From an uncultured Caulobacteraceae bacterium (GTDB taxonomy: Bacteria > Pseudomonadota > Alphaproteobacteria > Caulobacterales > Caulobacteraceae): 17,417 bases of DNA. The notes under the pieces were generated by a model. It did not search any database and was not told where the DNA came from. It saw only the letters and a list, made by a program, of their open reading frames with translations. Both the position numbers and the translations under genes were made by a program. The stretch lies in the NCBI GenBank assembly GCA_946482375.1, contig CAMLRH010000022.1:1-17417 (forward strand). The letters are read 5' to 3'. Shown here in pieces: positions 6,813-15,027 of the stretch (position 1 is its first letter; each line of letters begins with the position of its first letter).

Positions 6813-8855
6813 ATGACTGCCCAGCCGCGCGGCCTCTTCCGCGCCCTCCTGCTCGTCTCCTGCGCCCTCCCCGGTCTGGCGCTGGCGCACGAGCCGCCCG
6901 TCGTCGACACCGTCATCGTCACCGCAAACCCCGACCCCGAGGACCCGCCGGTCGTGGCCGACGCCCGCCAGCGGCTGTCCGAGACGCCGGGCGCGGTCGC
7001 CGTGGTGGCGGCCGAAAGCTACGCCAACCGCTACGCCGCCGACCTGGCCGACACGCTGCGGGACGCCGCCGGGGTCTACGCCCAGAAGAAGTGGGGCGGC
7101 GACATCCGGCTGTCGGTGCGGGGCTCCGGCATCGGCAACAACTCGCACAATCGCGGCGTGCTGCTGGCGCAGGACGGCGTGCCGTTCAACGAGGCCGACG
7201 GCTTCGGCGACTTCCAGCTGATCGACCCGCTGACGGCCCGCTACACCGAGGTGTGGAAGGGCGGTAACGCGCTGCGTTTCGGCGGCGCGCTCCTGGGCGG
7301 TGCGGTGCATCTGGTGACGCCGACCGGCCGCAACGCCGAGCACGACCTGTCGGTCCGGCTGGAGGGCGGCTCGTACGGGGCGGCCCGCCAGCATGTGCAG
7401 GCCGCAAGGGTGTGGGGCGGCTGGGACGTCTTCGCCGCGGCGACCAACAGCACGGCTCAGGGCTTCCGACAGCAAAGCCAGGGCGCGAGCCGGTTCGGTT
7501 CCCTGAACCTCGGCCGCCGGTTCGGTGAGGAACGCGAAGTGCGGCTGTTGATCGGCGGCGGCGACGTGCGGCAGGAGATTCCCGGAGCGTTGACGCTAAC
7601 GCAGGCGCTTTCCACGCCGCAGCGGCCGAACCCGAACAACCTGGCGCTCGACCAGCAGCGGAACATGCGCAGCGTCCGGACCACCCTGCAGACCCGCTGG
7701 CGGTTGAGCGGCTCGACGGTGTTCGAGGGCGGCGTCTACGGCATCTGGAAGGACCTCGACCACCCGATCTCCATCGTGCTGGACCAGGAGAGCCGCAACT
7801 TCGGCGCCTTCGGCCGCTTCGACTGGGAGGGCGAGATGTTCGGCCGCCGCGCCGACGCCTTCTACGGCGCGTGGCTCCGCAAGGGCGACATGGACGCCCA
7901 GAGCTTCGTGAATATCCGGGGCGGGCGGGGGGCGCAGACGGCTCAGTCGCGGCAGAACGCCAGCGCGCTCGACGTGTTCGGCGAAGGGCGGCTATTCGTC
8001 ACCGACCGGCTGGCCGTGACCGGCGGAGGAACCTGGGGCCGGGCGGAGCGGGAGTTTCACAACCTGCGCAACCCGGCCGCCGACGAAGACCGCACCTACG
8101 ACGGGTTCGCGCCGCGCGTCGGCCTGCTCTGGCGGGGCGATGCCGGAACGCAGGTCTATGCCAACGTCACCCGGGCGGTGGAGCCGCCGAATTTCTCGGC
8201 GCTGGTGCAGACCGCCGTCGACACCAACGACTTCGTGCCGCTGGAGGCGCAGGAGTCGTGGACGGCGGAGGCGGGCACACGCGGCCGGCGAGGTCCGCTC
8301 ACGTGGGACGTCAGCCTCTACCGCGCCGAGCTGGAGGACGAACTGCTGAGCTTCCCGCTGCCGAGCGACCCGAGCCGTTCGGCGTCTTTCAACGCCGGAT
8401 CGACGGTCCACCAGGGGCTTGAAGCGGCGCTCGACTGGCGCTTCGCGAAGGGCTGGCGGCTGCGCCAGACCTACAGCTGGTCGGACTTCCGTTTCGACGG
8501 CGATGCGACCTGGGGCGACAACCGCCTGCCGATCGTTCCCGAGCACCTCTATCGGGCCGAACTGAAGTACGAGGCGCCGGGCGGCTGGTTCGTGGCGCCG
8601 TCGCTGGAGTGGACGCCGCGCGACGTCTGGGTCGACTACGCCAACACCCTTCGCTCGCCGGGCTACACGGTGGTCAGCCTCAACGCCGGCTGGCGGCGCG
8701 GCCACGTGCGGCTGTTCCTCGACGCCCGCAACCTGACCGACGAGCGCTACGTCTCGAACGTCAACGCCATCACCGACGCCCGTCTCGTTTCCACCGCCGC
8801 ATTCTGGCCCGGTGAGGGCCGTACGGCCTACGCTGGCCTAGCGCTGGCCTTCTGA
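6813..8855 (+). CDS. TonB-dependent outer-membrane receptor, probable metal (copper) uptake
   Basis: This is a 680-residue receptor that imports a ligand across the outer membrane using TonB energy. The signal peptide ends LALA (25), and the mature protein starts HEPPVVD. A TonB-box-like DTVIVTAN lies at 32-39. The plug domain contains RLSETPGAVAVV, LADTLRDAAGVYAQ, IRLSVRGSGIGNN, VLLAQDGVPFNEADGFGDF and YTEVWKGGNALRFG. A 22-strand-type barrel follows and closes with NLTDERYVSNVN and a terminal phenylalanine (GLALAF). The DUF2946 gene before it and the PCuAC gene 12 bases after it suggest copper as cargo, like OprC/NosA systems, but no OprC-type cysteine/methionine site was identified. The plug style also resembles ferric-chelate receptors, so the ligand is inferred from context only. 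It is probably co-transcribed with both neighbours. Confidence 0.85.
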   Translation: MTAQPRGLFRALLLVSCALPGLALAHEPPVVDTVIVTANPDPEDPPVVADARQRLSETPGAVAVVAAESYANRYAADLADTLRDAAGVYAQKKWGGDIRLSVRGSGIGNNSHNRGVLLAQDGVPFNEADGFGDFQLIDPLTARYTEVWKGGNALRFGGALLGGAVHLVTPTGRNAEHDLSVRLEGGSYGAARQHVQAARVWGGWDVFAAATNSTAQGFRQQSQGASRFGSLNLGRRFGEEREVRLLIGGGDVRQEIPGALTLTQALSTPQRPNPNNLALDQQRNMRSVRTTLQTRWRLSGSTVFEGGVYGIWKDLDHPISIVLDQESRNFGAFGRFDWEGEMFGRRADAFYGAWLRKGDMDAQSFVNIRGGRGAQTAQSRQNASALDVFGEGRLFVTDRLAVTGGGTWGRAEREFHNLRNPAADEDRTYDGFAPRVGLLWRGDAGTQVYANVTRAVEPPNFSALVQTAVDTNDFVPLEAQESWTAEAGTRGRRGPLTWDVSLYRAELEDELLSFPLPSDPSRSASFNAGSTVHQGLEAALDWRFAKGWRLRQTYSWSDFRFDGDATWGDNRLPIVPEHLYRAELKYEAPGGWFVAPSLEWTPRDVWVDYANTLRSPGYTVVSLNAGWRRGHVRLFLDARNLTDERYVSNVNAITDARLVSTAAFWPGEGRTAYAGLALAF

Positions 8856-8867
8856 TCCGGATTTCCC

Positions 8868-9329
8868 ATGAAAGCTTTTGTCCTCGGGCTCGCGCTTGCG
8901 GCCCTGTCGCTCGCTCCTGTCGTCGCCCACCAGTACAGCAAGGGCGCGCTCAACATCGTCCACCCGTCCAGCCGCCCGGCGGCCAAGGGCATGAACGGCG
9001 TCGGCTACCTGTCGATCAACAACACCGGCTCGAAGCCGGACGTGCTGCTGGCGGTGGAGTCGCCGGTGGCCGCGAAGGTCGAGATCCACGCCACGTCTAA
9101 CGCCGGCGGCGTCTCCCGCATGAGGAAGGTCGAGGGCGGCGTGCCCGTCCCGGCGAGGGGCGCCGCCAAGCTGGCGCCGGGCGGGACGCACGTCATGCTC
9201 ATCACGCTGAAGCGTCCGCTCGCCGTCGGCGACAAGGTCCCCGCCACGCTGGTCTTCAGGAACGCGGGCCGCGTGCCGGTCGAATTCATGGTCCAGAAGG
9301 TGGCCGGCAAGGAAAGCCACAAGCACTAG
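8868..9329 (+). CDS. PCuAC-family periplasmic copper chaperone
   Basis: This 153-residue secreted protein has a signal peptide cut after VVA (20), giving a mature chain that begins with histidine (HQYSKG). The single domain is the PCuAC cupredoxin-like fold, with NGVGYLSINNTGSKPDVLL, VEIHATS, the PGGTHVMLI strand and RPLAVGDKVPATLVFRNAG. Cu(I) ligands expected from the family are visible: H74, M85, H108 and M110. The spacing is H-x10-M-x22-H-x-M, one residue longer than the published H(M)-x10-M-x21-H-x-M. The tail ESHKH adds two more histidines. The protein would carry copper to cytochrome oxidase assembly factors or buffer it in the periplasm. It follows the receptor by 12 bases without a strong ribosome site, so it may depend on coupling to the receptor gene. 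Confidence 0.88.
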   Translation: MKAFVLGLALAALSLAPVVAHQYSKGALNIVHPSSRPAAKGMNGVGYLSINNTGSKPDVLLAVESPVAAKVEIHATSNAGGVSRMRKVEGGVPVPARGAAKLAPGGTHVMLITLKRPLAVGDKVPATLVFRNAGRVPVEFMVQKVAGKESHKH

Positions 9330-9331
9330 GT

Positions 9332-9461
9332 TTCCGATTGCCCCGGCGAAGGCCGGGGTCCAGTTCCGAGAGCGCGGCGGCTGATTGGAATTGGCGCCGA
9401 GCTTCCGGAGTCCAACTCTGAGCTTCCATCTGGATCCCGGCCTTCGCCGGGACGACCGGAA
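9332..9461. repeat. 130-bp interspersed repeat with 32-bp imperfect inverted arms
   Basis: The arms 9332-9363 and 9430-9461 match as reverse complements at 28 of 32 positions and enclose 66 bases. The core of each arm, CCCGGCGAAGGCCGGG, is itself palindromic, so the element can fold as two small hairpins or one long one. It contains no gene. From memory this core is an abundant intergenic repeat in Caulobacter-like and sphingomonad genomes, resembling a REP/BIME or a degenerate MITE. It follows the PCuAC stop by two bases and may end or stabilise that transcript. The rest of 9462-9537 holds the upstream region of the acyl-CoA synthetase. Confidence 0.75.
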
Positions 9462-9504
9462 TGGGGTGAGCCCGCGTTGACAGCGGCGCGGGCGGGCAGC
9501 CACT

Positions 9505-9524
9505 GTTCAAACAATTGTACGAAC
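9505..9524. promoter_or_regulatory. 20-bp dyad upstream of the acyl-CoA synthetase, probable operator
   Basis: GTTCAAACAATTGTACGAAC is symmetric at 16 of 20 positions (GTTC..ACAA / TTGT..GAAC). It ends 13 bases before the start codon. AT-rich and isolated in GC-rich DNA, it looks like a dimeric repressor site of the TetR or similar type that would control the synthetase. No matching regulator gene is adjacent. Confidence 0.6.
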
Positions 9525-9537
9525 GGGGAGGCGCGTC

Positions 9538-11193
9538 ATGGCCGGCTGGAACTTCGCGGACGTCTGGGAGGAGATCGCCGCCGTCGTTCCTGACCGGCCC
9601 GCGCAGGTCCATGGCGAGCGCACGCTCAGCTGGCGCGATTTCGACCGGCGGTCCAACGCGCTGGCGGCGCACCTGCTGAAGGCCGGGCTCGGCCATCAGG
9701 CCAAGGTCGGCGCCTACCTGACCAACGCGCCGGAATACCTCGAGACCTACTACGCCGCCTTCAAGGCGGGGCTGGCGCCGGTCAACACCAACTACCGCTA
9801 CGGGCCGGACGAGCTCTTCTACCTGTTCGACAACGCCGACGCCGAGGCCATCGTCTTCCACGCCGGGTTCGCCTCGCAGCTGGAGCCGATCCGGGGACGG
9901 CTGGAAAAGGTGAAGGCGTGGATCGCGGTCGCCGAGCCCGGCTGCGACACTCCCGATTGGGCGGAAGCGTACGAGGCCGTCGTTAGCGACGGCGCGGATC
10001 GGGTCGAGGCGCCCTGGGGCCGGTCGGGCGACGACCTGCTCTTGCTCTACACCGGCGGCACCACCGGCATGCCAAAAGGCGTGATGTGGCGCCAGGACGA
10101 CCTCTTCAACGTGCTTGGCGCGGGCGGCAACGTTATTCTCGGCGTACCGCCACTGACGACGCCGAGGGAGGCCGCCGAGCGCGCCCTGCAGTTCGAGCGC
10201 GGCGAGAGCCCTTTCCCGCCGCCCAGTATCATGATCGCCGCCTGCCCGCTGATGCACGGCACCGCCCAGTTCGGGGCCATCGGCGTCCTGACCGGCGGCG
10301 GCACGGTCGCCTCCCTGCCTTCGCGCCACTTCGACGCCATCGAACTGTGGAGCGAGGCCGAGCGGATTGGCGCCAACACCATCTCCATTGTCGGCAACGC
10401 CTTCGCCCAGCCGATGCTGGAAGCGCTGGAGACCAATCCCGGCCGCTGGGACCTCTCGGCCATGCGCCGCATCGGCTCGTCCGGCGTGATCTGGTCGTAT
10501 GAGAACAAGCAGGGACTTCTCCGCCACCTCCCCGAAGGCTGCATGCTGATGGACAGCTTTGGGTCTTCGGAGGCGGTAGGCTTGGGTGGTTCAGTATCCA
10601 TGAGCGGCGCGGAGGCGGAGACGGCCCAGTTTCTGCCCGGCCCGACGGCGGCGGTGTTCACCGAGGACGGCGCCCGCGTGCAACCGGGCTCCGGCGAGCG
10701 CGGCCTCGTCGCCGTCGGCGGCTTCATTCCGGTCGGCTACTACAAGGACCCGGAAAAGACCGCGAAGACCTTCCGCGTCTTCGAAGGCCAGCGCTGGTCG
10801 GTTCCGGGCGATTTCGCCGAGGTCAACGAGGACGGCACGATCCGCCTGCTCGGCCGCGGTTCGCAGGTGGTCAACACCGGCGGCGAGAAGGTCTTTCCCG
10901 AAGAGGTCGAGGAGGCGTTGAAGACCCACCCTTCCGTCCGCGACGCCGTGGTCGTCGGCGTGCCCGACCCTCGCTTTGGCGAGCGCGTCTGCGCCGTGGT
11001 CGACGCCCGCGAGACCGTCACGCTGTCCGAACTCTCCGCTCACGTGAAGGAGCGGCTGGCGCCCTACAAGGCGCCGCGCGAGTTGGTGCTGGGCCCCATC
11101 AACCGCGCCGCCAACGGCAAGGTCGACTACAAGGCGATCCGCGCGCGGGCGCTCGAAGCTCTAGCTGAGCCAATCGCCACACCCCCGACATGA
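9538..11193 (+). CDS. Acyl-CoA synthetase (AMP-forming, FadD family)
   Basis: This 551-residue ligase activates a carboxylic acid to its CoA thioester through an acyl-AMP. Motifs of the adenylate-forming superfamily are in order: P-loop YTGGTTGMPKGV (171-182), DSFGSSE (339-345), the GD of the hinge region (D425), GRGSQVVNTGGEKVFPEEVE, and the C-terminal catalytic lysine in NGKVDYK (K528). The length and the YTGGTTGMPKGVMWR form fit the FadD19/PRK07798-like branch, some members of which act on steroid side chains or branched acids. The actual substrate is not determined. A GGGGAGG ribosome site precedes the ATG. It stands alone, with no beta-oxidation genes beside it, and probably has its own promoter under the 9505-9524 dyad. 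There is no signal peptide, so it is cytoplasmic. Confidence 0.9.
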   Translation: MAGWNFADVWEEIAAVVPDRPAQVHGERTLSWRDFDRRSNALAAHLLKAGLGHQAKVGAYLTNAPEYLETYYAAFKAGLAPVNTNYRYGPDELFYLFDNADAEAIVFHAGFASQLEPIRGRLEKVKAWIAVAEPGCDTPDWAEAYEAVVSDGADRVEAPWGRSGDDLLLLYTGGTTGMPKGVMWRQDDLFNVLGAGGNVILGVPPLTTPREAAERALQFERGESPFPPPSIMIAACPLMHGTAQFGAIGVLTGGGTVASLPSRHFDAIELWSEAERIGANTISIVGNAFAQPMLEALETNPGRWDLSAMRRIGSSGVIWSYENKQGLLRHLPEGCMLMDSFGSSEAVGLGGSVSMSGAEAETAQFLPGPTAAVFTEDGARVQPGSGERGLVAVGGFIPVGYYKDPEKTAKTFRVFEGQRWSVPGDFAEVNEDGTIRLLGRGSQVVNTGGEKVFPEEVEEALKTHPSVRDAVVVGVPDPRFGERVCAVVDARETVTLSELSAHVKERLAPYKAPRELVLGPINRAANGKVDYKAIRARALEALAEPIATPPT

Positions 11194-11225
11194 CGAATTT
11201 GTAAGAGGCGCCAAAGCCGCGGCCG

Positions 11226-11249
11226 TTGCATGGTCCGCGCCATCTGCAA
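11226..11249 (+). other. Weak leader hairpin before the M13 peptidase gene
   Basis: TTGCATGG can pair with CCAT..GCAA, with a 2-base bulge, around TCCGCG. It sits 21 bases before the peptidase start. It is an imperfect stem that could equally be chance. The 77-base gap 11194-11270 otherwise shows no gene. Confidence 0.2.
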
Positions 11250-11270
11250 AATCGGGAAATGCCACGCCCC

Positions 11271-13301
11271 ATGAAACGTATCTGGCTCAGCGCCGCCGCG
11301 GCGGCCGCCATCGCCTGCGCCGCCTTCGCGGCGCCCTCCTTCGCCCAGGAAAACCTCGAACAGGCCCCGCGCTACGGCGTCTGGGGCTTCGAACTGGGCG
11401 GCCGTGACGCTTCGGTGAAGCCGGGCGACGACTTCTACCGCTTCAGCCAGGGGCTGGCGACGGATCAGATGCAGATCCCGGCCGACCGCTCGCGCTACGG
11501 CAACTTCGACAAGCTGACGACGCTGTCCGAGGCCCGCGTCCGCGCGGTGCTGGACGGCGCGGTCAAGGAGCCGAACTCGCAAATCGGCGCCTACTACAAA
11601 TCCTTCCTGGACGAGAAGGCCGTCGAGGCGCTGGGCGTCAGGCCGATGGCCGATGACCTCGCCGCCGTGAAGGCCGCCAACACCCACGAGAAGCTGGCCC
11701 GCCTGCAGGGCGCGACCACCGACCACTTCGGCCGTTCGTTCTTCAACGTCTTCACCGACTCCGACCTGAAGGACCCCAACACCTACGCGCTGTACATCAG
11801 CCAGGGCGGGCTCGGCCTGCCGAACCGCGACTACTACCTGGAGCCGCAGTTCGCCGAGAAGAAGGCCGCCTACGAAGGCTATGTCGCCCGCACGCTGAAG
11901 CTGGCCGGCTGGGCGAACCCGGAAGCCAACGCCAAGGCCATCGTCGCGCTCGAGACGAAGATCGCCGAAGCCTCCTGGAAGCTCGCCGACCAGCGCGACC
12001 CGGAGAAGATCTACAACCCGATGAGCGCGGCCGAGCTGGAGAAGCTGGCTCCGGCCTTCCCGTGGAAGGCCTATATGGCCGGCGCTCACATCGACCAGGT
12101 TCCGACGGTGGTGGCGTCCGAGAAGACCGCCTTCCCGAAGATCGCCCAGATCTATGCCTCGACGCCGATCGAGACGCTGCAGGCCTGGCAGGCCTACACT
12201 GTCGCCGACAGCGCCTCGCCGTTCCTGTCGAAGGCCTTCTCCGACAACGCCTTCGAATTCCGCAACAAGGTCCTGCAGGGCCAGCTGGAGCAGAAGGCGC
12301 GCTGGCGCCGGGCGGTGAACGCCACCAACGGCGCGCTGGGTGAAGCCGTCGGCGAGAAGTACGTCAACGAGTACTTCCCGCCCGAGTCGAAGGCCAAGAT
12401 GGACGCGCTGGTCGCCGACCTGAAGACGGCCATGGGCGGCCGCATCCAGCGGCTCGACTGGATGAGCCCGGAGACCAAGGCCAAGGCGCTCGACAAGCTG
12501 TCGAAGTTCTCGGTCAAGATCGGCTACCCGACCAAGTGGCGCGACTACTCCAAGCTGGAGGTGAAGGCCGACGACCTCTACGGCAACGTCGAACGCGCCT
12601 CGGCCTTCGAATGGGCCCGCCAGGTCGACCGTCTCGACGAGCCGGTGGACCGCGCCGAGTGGGGCATGACGCCCCAGACGGTGAACGCCTACTACAACCC
12701 GCCGAACAACGAGATCGTCTTCCCGGCCGCCATCCTGCAGCCGCCGTTCTTCGATCCCGACGCCGACCCGGCCATCAACTACGGCGCCATCGGCGGCGTC
12801 ATCGGCCACGAGATCGTCCACGGCTTCGACGACGACGGCCGCAAGTTCAGCGGCGACGGCAAGCTGGAGAACTGGTGGAGCGAAGCCGACCTCGCCAAGT
12901 TCGAAGCCGAGACCCACAAGCTCGGCGCCCAGTACTCCTCGATGGAGCCGCTGCCGGGGATGAAGATCAACGGCGAGCTGACCATGGGCGAGAACATCGC
13001 CGACCTCGGCGGACTTCTGATGGCGCTCGACGCCTACCACGCCTCGCTGAAGGGTAAGCCGGCGCCGATCATCGACGGCCTGACCGGCGAACAGCGCGTG
13101 TTCCTCGGCTGGGCGCAGGTGTGGCGCGGCAAGTACCGGGACGATGCGCTGAAGCAGCTGCTGGCGTCCGACCCGCACTCGCCCAACATGGCCCGCGTCA
13201 ACGGCCCGGTGCGCAACATCGACGCCTGGTACGAGGCCTTCAACGTCAAGCCCGGTGACGAACTCTACCTGCCTCCGGAAGAGCGCGTCCGCATCTGGTA
13301 G
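11271..13301 (+). CDS. Secreted M13-family zinc endopeptidase (neprilysin/PepO-like)
   Basis: This 676-residue oligopeptidase has a signal peptide ending SFA (MKRIWLSAAAAA...), so it is periplasmic or secreted. The N-terminal M13 helical domain opens with FELGGRDASVKPGDDFYRFSQG. The catalytic domain has the substrate-binding stretch VNAYYNPPNNEIVFPAAILQ, the zinc motif HEIVH (H513, E514, H517) and the third ligand in GENIADLGG (E574, with D578). The spacing resembles neprilysin (H583/H587/E646/D650). Later conserved parts are FLGWAQVWRGKYRDD, HSPNMARVNGPVRN and the C-terminal VRIW. All catalytic residues are present, so it should be active on small peptides. An upstream TTG (11226) or ATG (11259) would spoil the signal peptide. 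A clear intrinsic terminator follows, making it a one-gene unit or the end of the synthetase unit. Confidence 0.95.
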   Translation: MKRIWLSAAAAAAIACAAFAAPSFAQENLEQAPRYGVWGFELGGRDASVKPGDDFYRFSQGLATDQMQIPADRSRYGNFDKLTTLSEARVRAVLDGAVKEPNSQIGAYYKSFLDEKAVEALGVRPMADDLAAVKAANTHEKLARLQGATTDHFGRSFFNVFTDSDLKDPNTYALYISQGGLGLPNRDYYLEPQFAEKKAAYEGYVARTLKLAGWANPEANAKAIVALETKIAEASWKLADQRDPEKIYNPMSAAELEKLAPAFPWKAYMAGAHIDQVPTVVASEKTAFPKIAQIYASTPIETLQAWQAYTVADSASPFLSKAFSDNAFEFRNKVLQGQLEQKARWRRAVNATNGALGEAVGEKYVNEYFPPESKAKMDALVADLKTAMGGRIQRLDWMSPETKAKALDKLSKFSVKIGYPTKWRDYSKLEVKADDLYGNVERASAFEWARQVDRLDEPVDRAEWGMTPQTVNAYYNPPNNEIVFPAAILQPPFFDPDADPAINYGAIGGVIGHEIVHGFDDDGRKFSGDGKLENWWSEADLAKFEAETHKLGAQYSSMEPLPGMKINGELTMGENIADLGGLLMALDAYHASLKGKPAPIIDGLTGEQRVFLGWAQVWRGKYRDDALKQLLASDPHSPNMARVNGPVRNIDAWYEAFNVKPGDELYLPPEERVRIW

Positions 13302-13330
13302 GTCCTCCCCCTGAGGGCGAGCACCTCGAG

Positions 13331-13360
13331 AAGCCCCGCCCTCCCCCGGCGGGGCTTTTT
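13331..13360 (+). terminator. Rho-independent terminator of the M13 peptidase gene
   Basis: AAGCCCCGCC pairs perfectly with GGCGGGGCTT (10 bp) around a 7-base C-rich loop, followed directly by a T-run ending at 13360. It lies 29 bases after the peptidase stop and separates it from the lipoprotein gene. Confidence 0.93.
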
Positions 13361-13407
13361 GCCGCCGAAAGTGTAGTGTGTCGGGCCGGGGGGCTCGGAG
13401 CGTAGGC

Positions 13408-15027
13408 ATGCGGACGTTGACCCGACTGATCCTGGCCATGGCCCTCACCGGCCTGCTCGCGGGCTGCCAGGGCGAGGCGAAGCGTCCGCCATGCCCCGAG
13501 GGCCAGAAGTGCCTGATGTGGGGCAACACCCTCGAGCCGGGCAGCCTCGACCCGCAGCTGGTCTACAGCCTCTCGGAATTCGCCATCGTCGGCGACCTGT
13601 TCATCGGACTGACCACAGACGCCGCCGACGCCAGCGTCACGCCGGGCATGGCCGAGCGGTGGGAAACGAGCCCCGACGGCCTGGTCTGGACCTTCCACCT
13701 GCGCGACGCCAAGTGGTCAGACGGCCAGCCGGTGACGGCGGACGACTTCGTCTACGCCTATCGCCGCATCATCAAGCCGGAGACGGCGGCGAGCTACGCC
13801 TACCTGACCTTCCTGTTCAAGAACGCCCAGCCGATCGCGGAAGGGAAGATGCCCCTGGAGGCGCTGGGCGCGCGGGCCATCGACCCGCGCACGCTGGAGC
13901 TGACGCTGGAACACCCGGCGCCGCACCTGCCGGAACTGCTCAAGCACTCGGCCTTCTATCCGGTGCCCGCGCATGTGGTGGAGCGCCACGGCGCCGACTG
14001 GATCCAGCCGGCCAACTTCGTCGGCAACGGGCCCTATGTGCTGACGGAATGGCGCCTCGGCGACTACCTGCGCGTGGTCAAGAACCCGCGCTTCTGGGAG
14101 GCCGACAAGGTCTGCATCGACCGCGTGGACTTCCTGCCGACCAACGATGCGGTGGCGGCCGAACGCCGGGTCGCGCGGGGCGAGCTGGACGTCAACACCA
14201 GCTTCCAGTCCAACCGCATCAAGCTGCTGCGCAAGCCCGGCTACCTCGACAAGCACACCCACGCCTACACGCAGCTGTCGCTGAACTACCTGTCCTTCAA
14301 CACCAAGGGCGTGCCGGCGCTGCGCGACCGCCGCGTTCGCCGGGCGCTGTCGGAGTCCATCGACCGCGAGTTCATCACCGGCAAGCTGATGCTGGCCGGG
14401 CAGATCCCGGCCTACAGCTTCGTGCCGCCGGGCATCGCCAGCTATGAGCCGGGAGCGAAGCTGGCCTACGCCGGCAAGCCCATCGAGGCGCGATACGCCG
14501 AGGCCCGCGCCCTGCTGGCGCAGGCGGGGTATGGGCCGAAACGGCCGCTGCGCGTCGAGCTGAAGTCGGGCAACACGCCGGACGCGCTCCTGATCACCCA
14601 GGCCATCCAGGCCGACTGGAACGCCATCGGCGTCGATGTGACGCTGCAGGCCAGCGACGGGCAGATCAACTTCGCCGACCTTCTGTCGCGCAACTACGAG
14701 ATTGGGATTAGCGGCTGGTCGGCGGACTTCAACGACCCGACCACCTTCCTGGCTCTTCTGCACTCGGCTACCGGCGCGCAGAACTTCGGCGACTACAACA
14801 ACCCCGAGTTCGACCGCCTACTGGCGGCCGCCGACGCGGAAGCCGACATCGCTAGGCGCGCCAGCCTGCTGCGTCAGGCCGAGCAGGTCATGCTGGACGA
14901 CGAGGCCGTGGCGCCGGTGAACTTCGGCGTCAGCCGCAACCTGGTGAACCCGAAGATCACCGGTTGGGTGGACAACGTCACCGACTTCCACCGCATCCGC
15001 TGGCTGTGCCTGAAGGACCGAGCATGA
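13408..15027 (+). CDS. Oligopeptide-binding lipoprotein, ABC transporter family 5 (OppA-like)
   Basis: This 539-residue extracytoplasmic solute-binding protein has a lipoprotein signal with lipobox LLAG before C20, so it is a lipid-anchored periplasmic protein. SBP_bac_5 features are GNTLEPGSLDPQLVYSLSE, GMAERWETSPDGLVWTFHLR, DAKWSDGQPVTADDFVYAYRR, NGPYVLTEWRLGDYLRVVKN, LRDRRVRRALSESIDREFIT and ISGWSADFNDPTTFL. Such proteins capture peptides for an Opp/Dpp importer, but no permease or ATPase gene is in the window. It may therefore serve a transporter encoded elsewhere, as MppA does in E. coli. The ATG at 13408 is chosen over an earlier in-frame GTG (13378) because it gives a proper lipoprotein signal and has GGAG upstream. 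Its stop overlaps the GST start as ATGA (15024-15027). Confidence 0.9.
   Translation: MRTLTRLILAMALTGLLAGCQGEAKRPPCPEGQKCLMWGNTLEPGSLDPQLVYSLSEFAIVGDLFIGLTTDAADASVTPGMAERWETSPDGLVWTFHLRDAKWSDGQPVTADDFVYAYRRIIKPETAASYAYLTFLFKNAQPIAEGKMPLEALGARAIDPRTLELTLEHPAPHLPELLKHSAFYPVPAHVVERHGADWIQPANFVGNGPYVLTEWRLGDYLRVVKNPRFWEADKVCIDRVDFLPTNDAVAAERRVARGELDVNTSFQSNRIKLLRKPGYLDKHTHAYTQLSLNYLSFNTKGVPALRDRRVRRALSESIDREFITGKLMLAGQIPAYSFVPPGIASYEPGAKLAYAGKPIEARYAEARALLAQAGYGPKRPLRVELKSGNTPDALLITQAIQADWNAIGVDVTLQASDGQINFADLLSRNYEIGISGWSADFNDPTTFLALLHSATGAQNFGDYNNPEFDRLLAAADAEADIARRASLLRQAEQVMLDDEAVAPVNFGVSRNLVNPKITGWVDNVTDFHRIRWLCLKDRA

Noticed and set aside
9477..9482. A perfect TTGACA -35 hexamer before the acyl-CoA synthetase
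   Set aside because: No acceptable -10 is found 16-18 bases downstream (CCACTG at 17). It may be chance, so it is not listed as a promoter.
13378..13407. A GTG start that lengthens the binding lipoprotein by 10 residues
   Set aside because: The extension would bury the lipoprotein signal. The ATG at 13408 gives the correct lipobox distance and has a ribosome site.
11127..13529. An 800-codon open frame on the minus strand across the M13 peptidase gene
   Set aside because: It lies antisense to a gene with intact catalytic motifs. Its translation is low-complexity V/G/R/L/D-rich text typical of the reverse complement of GC-rich coding DNA, with no recognisable domain.
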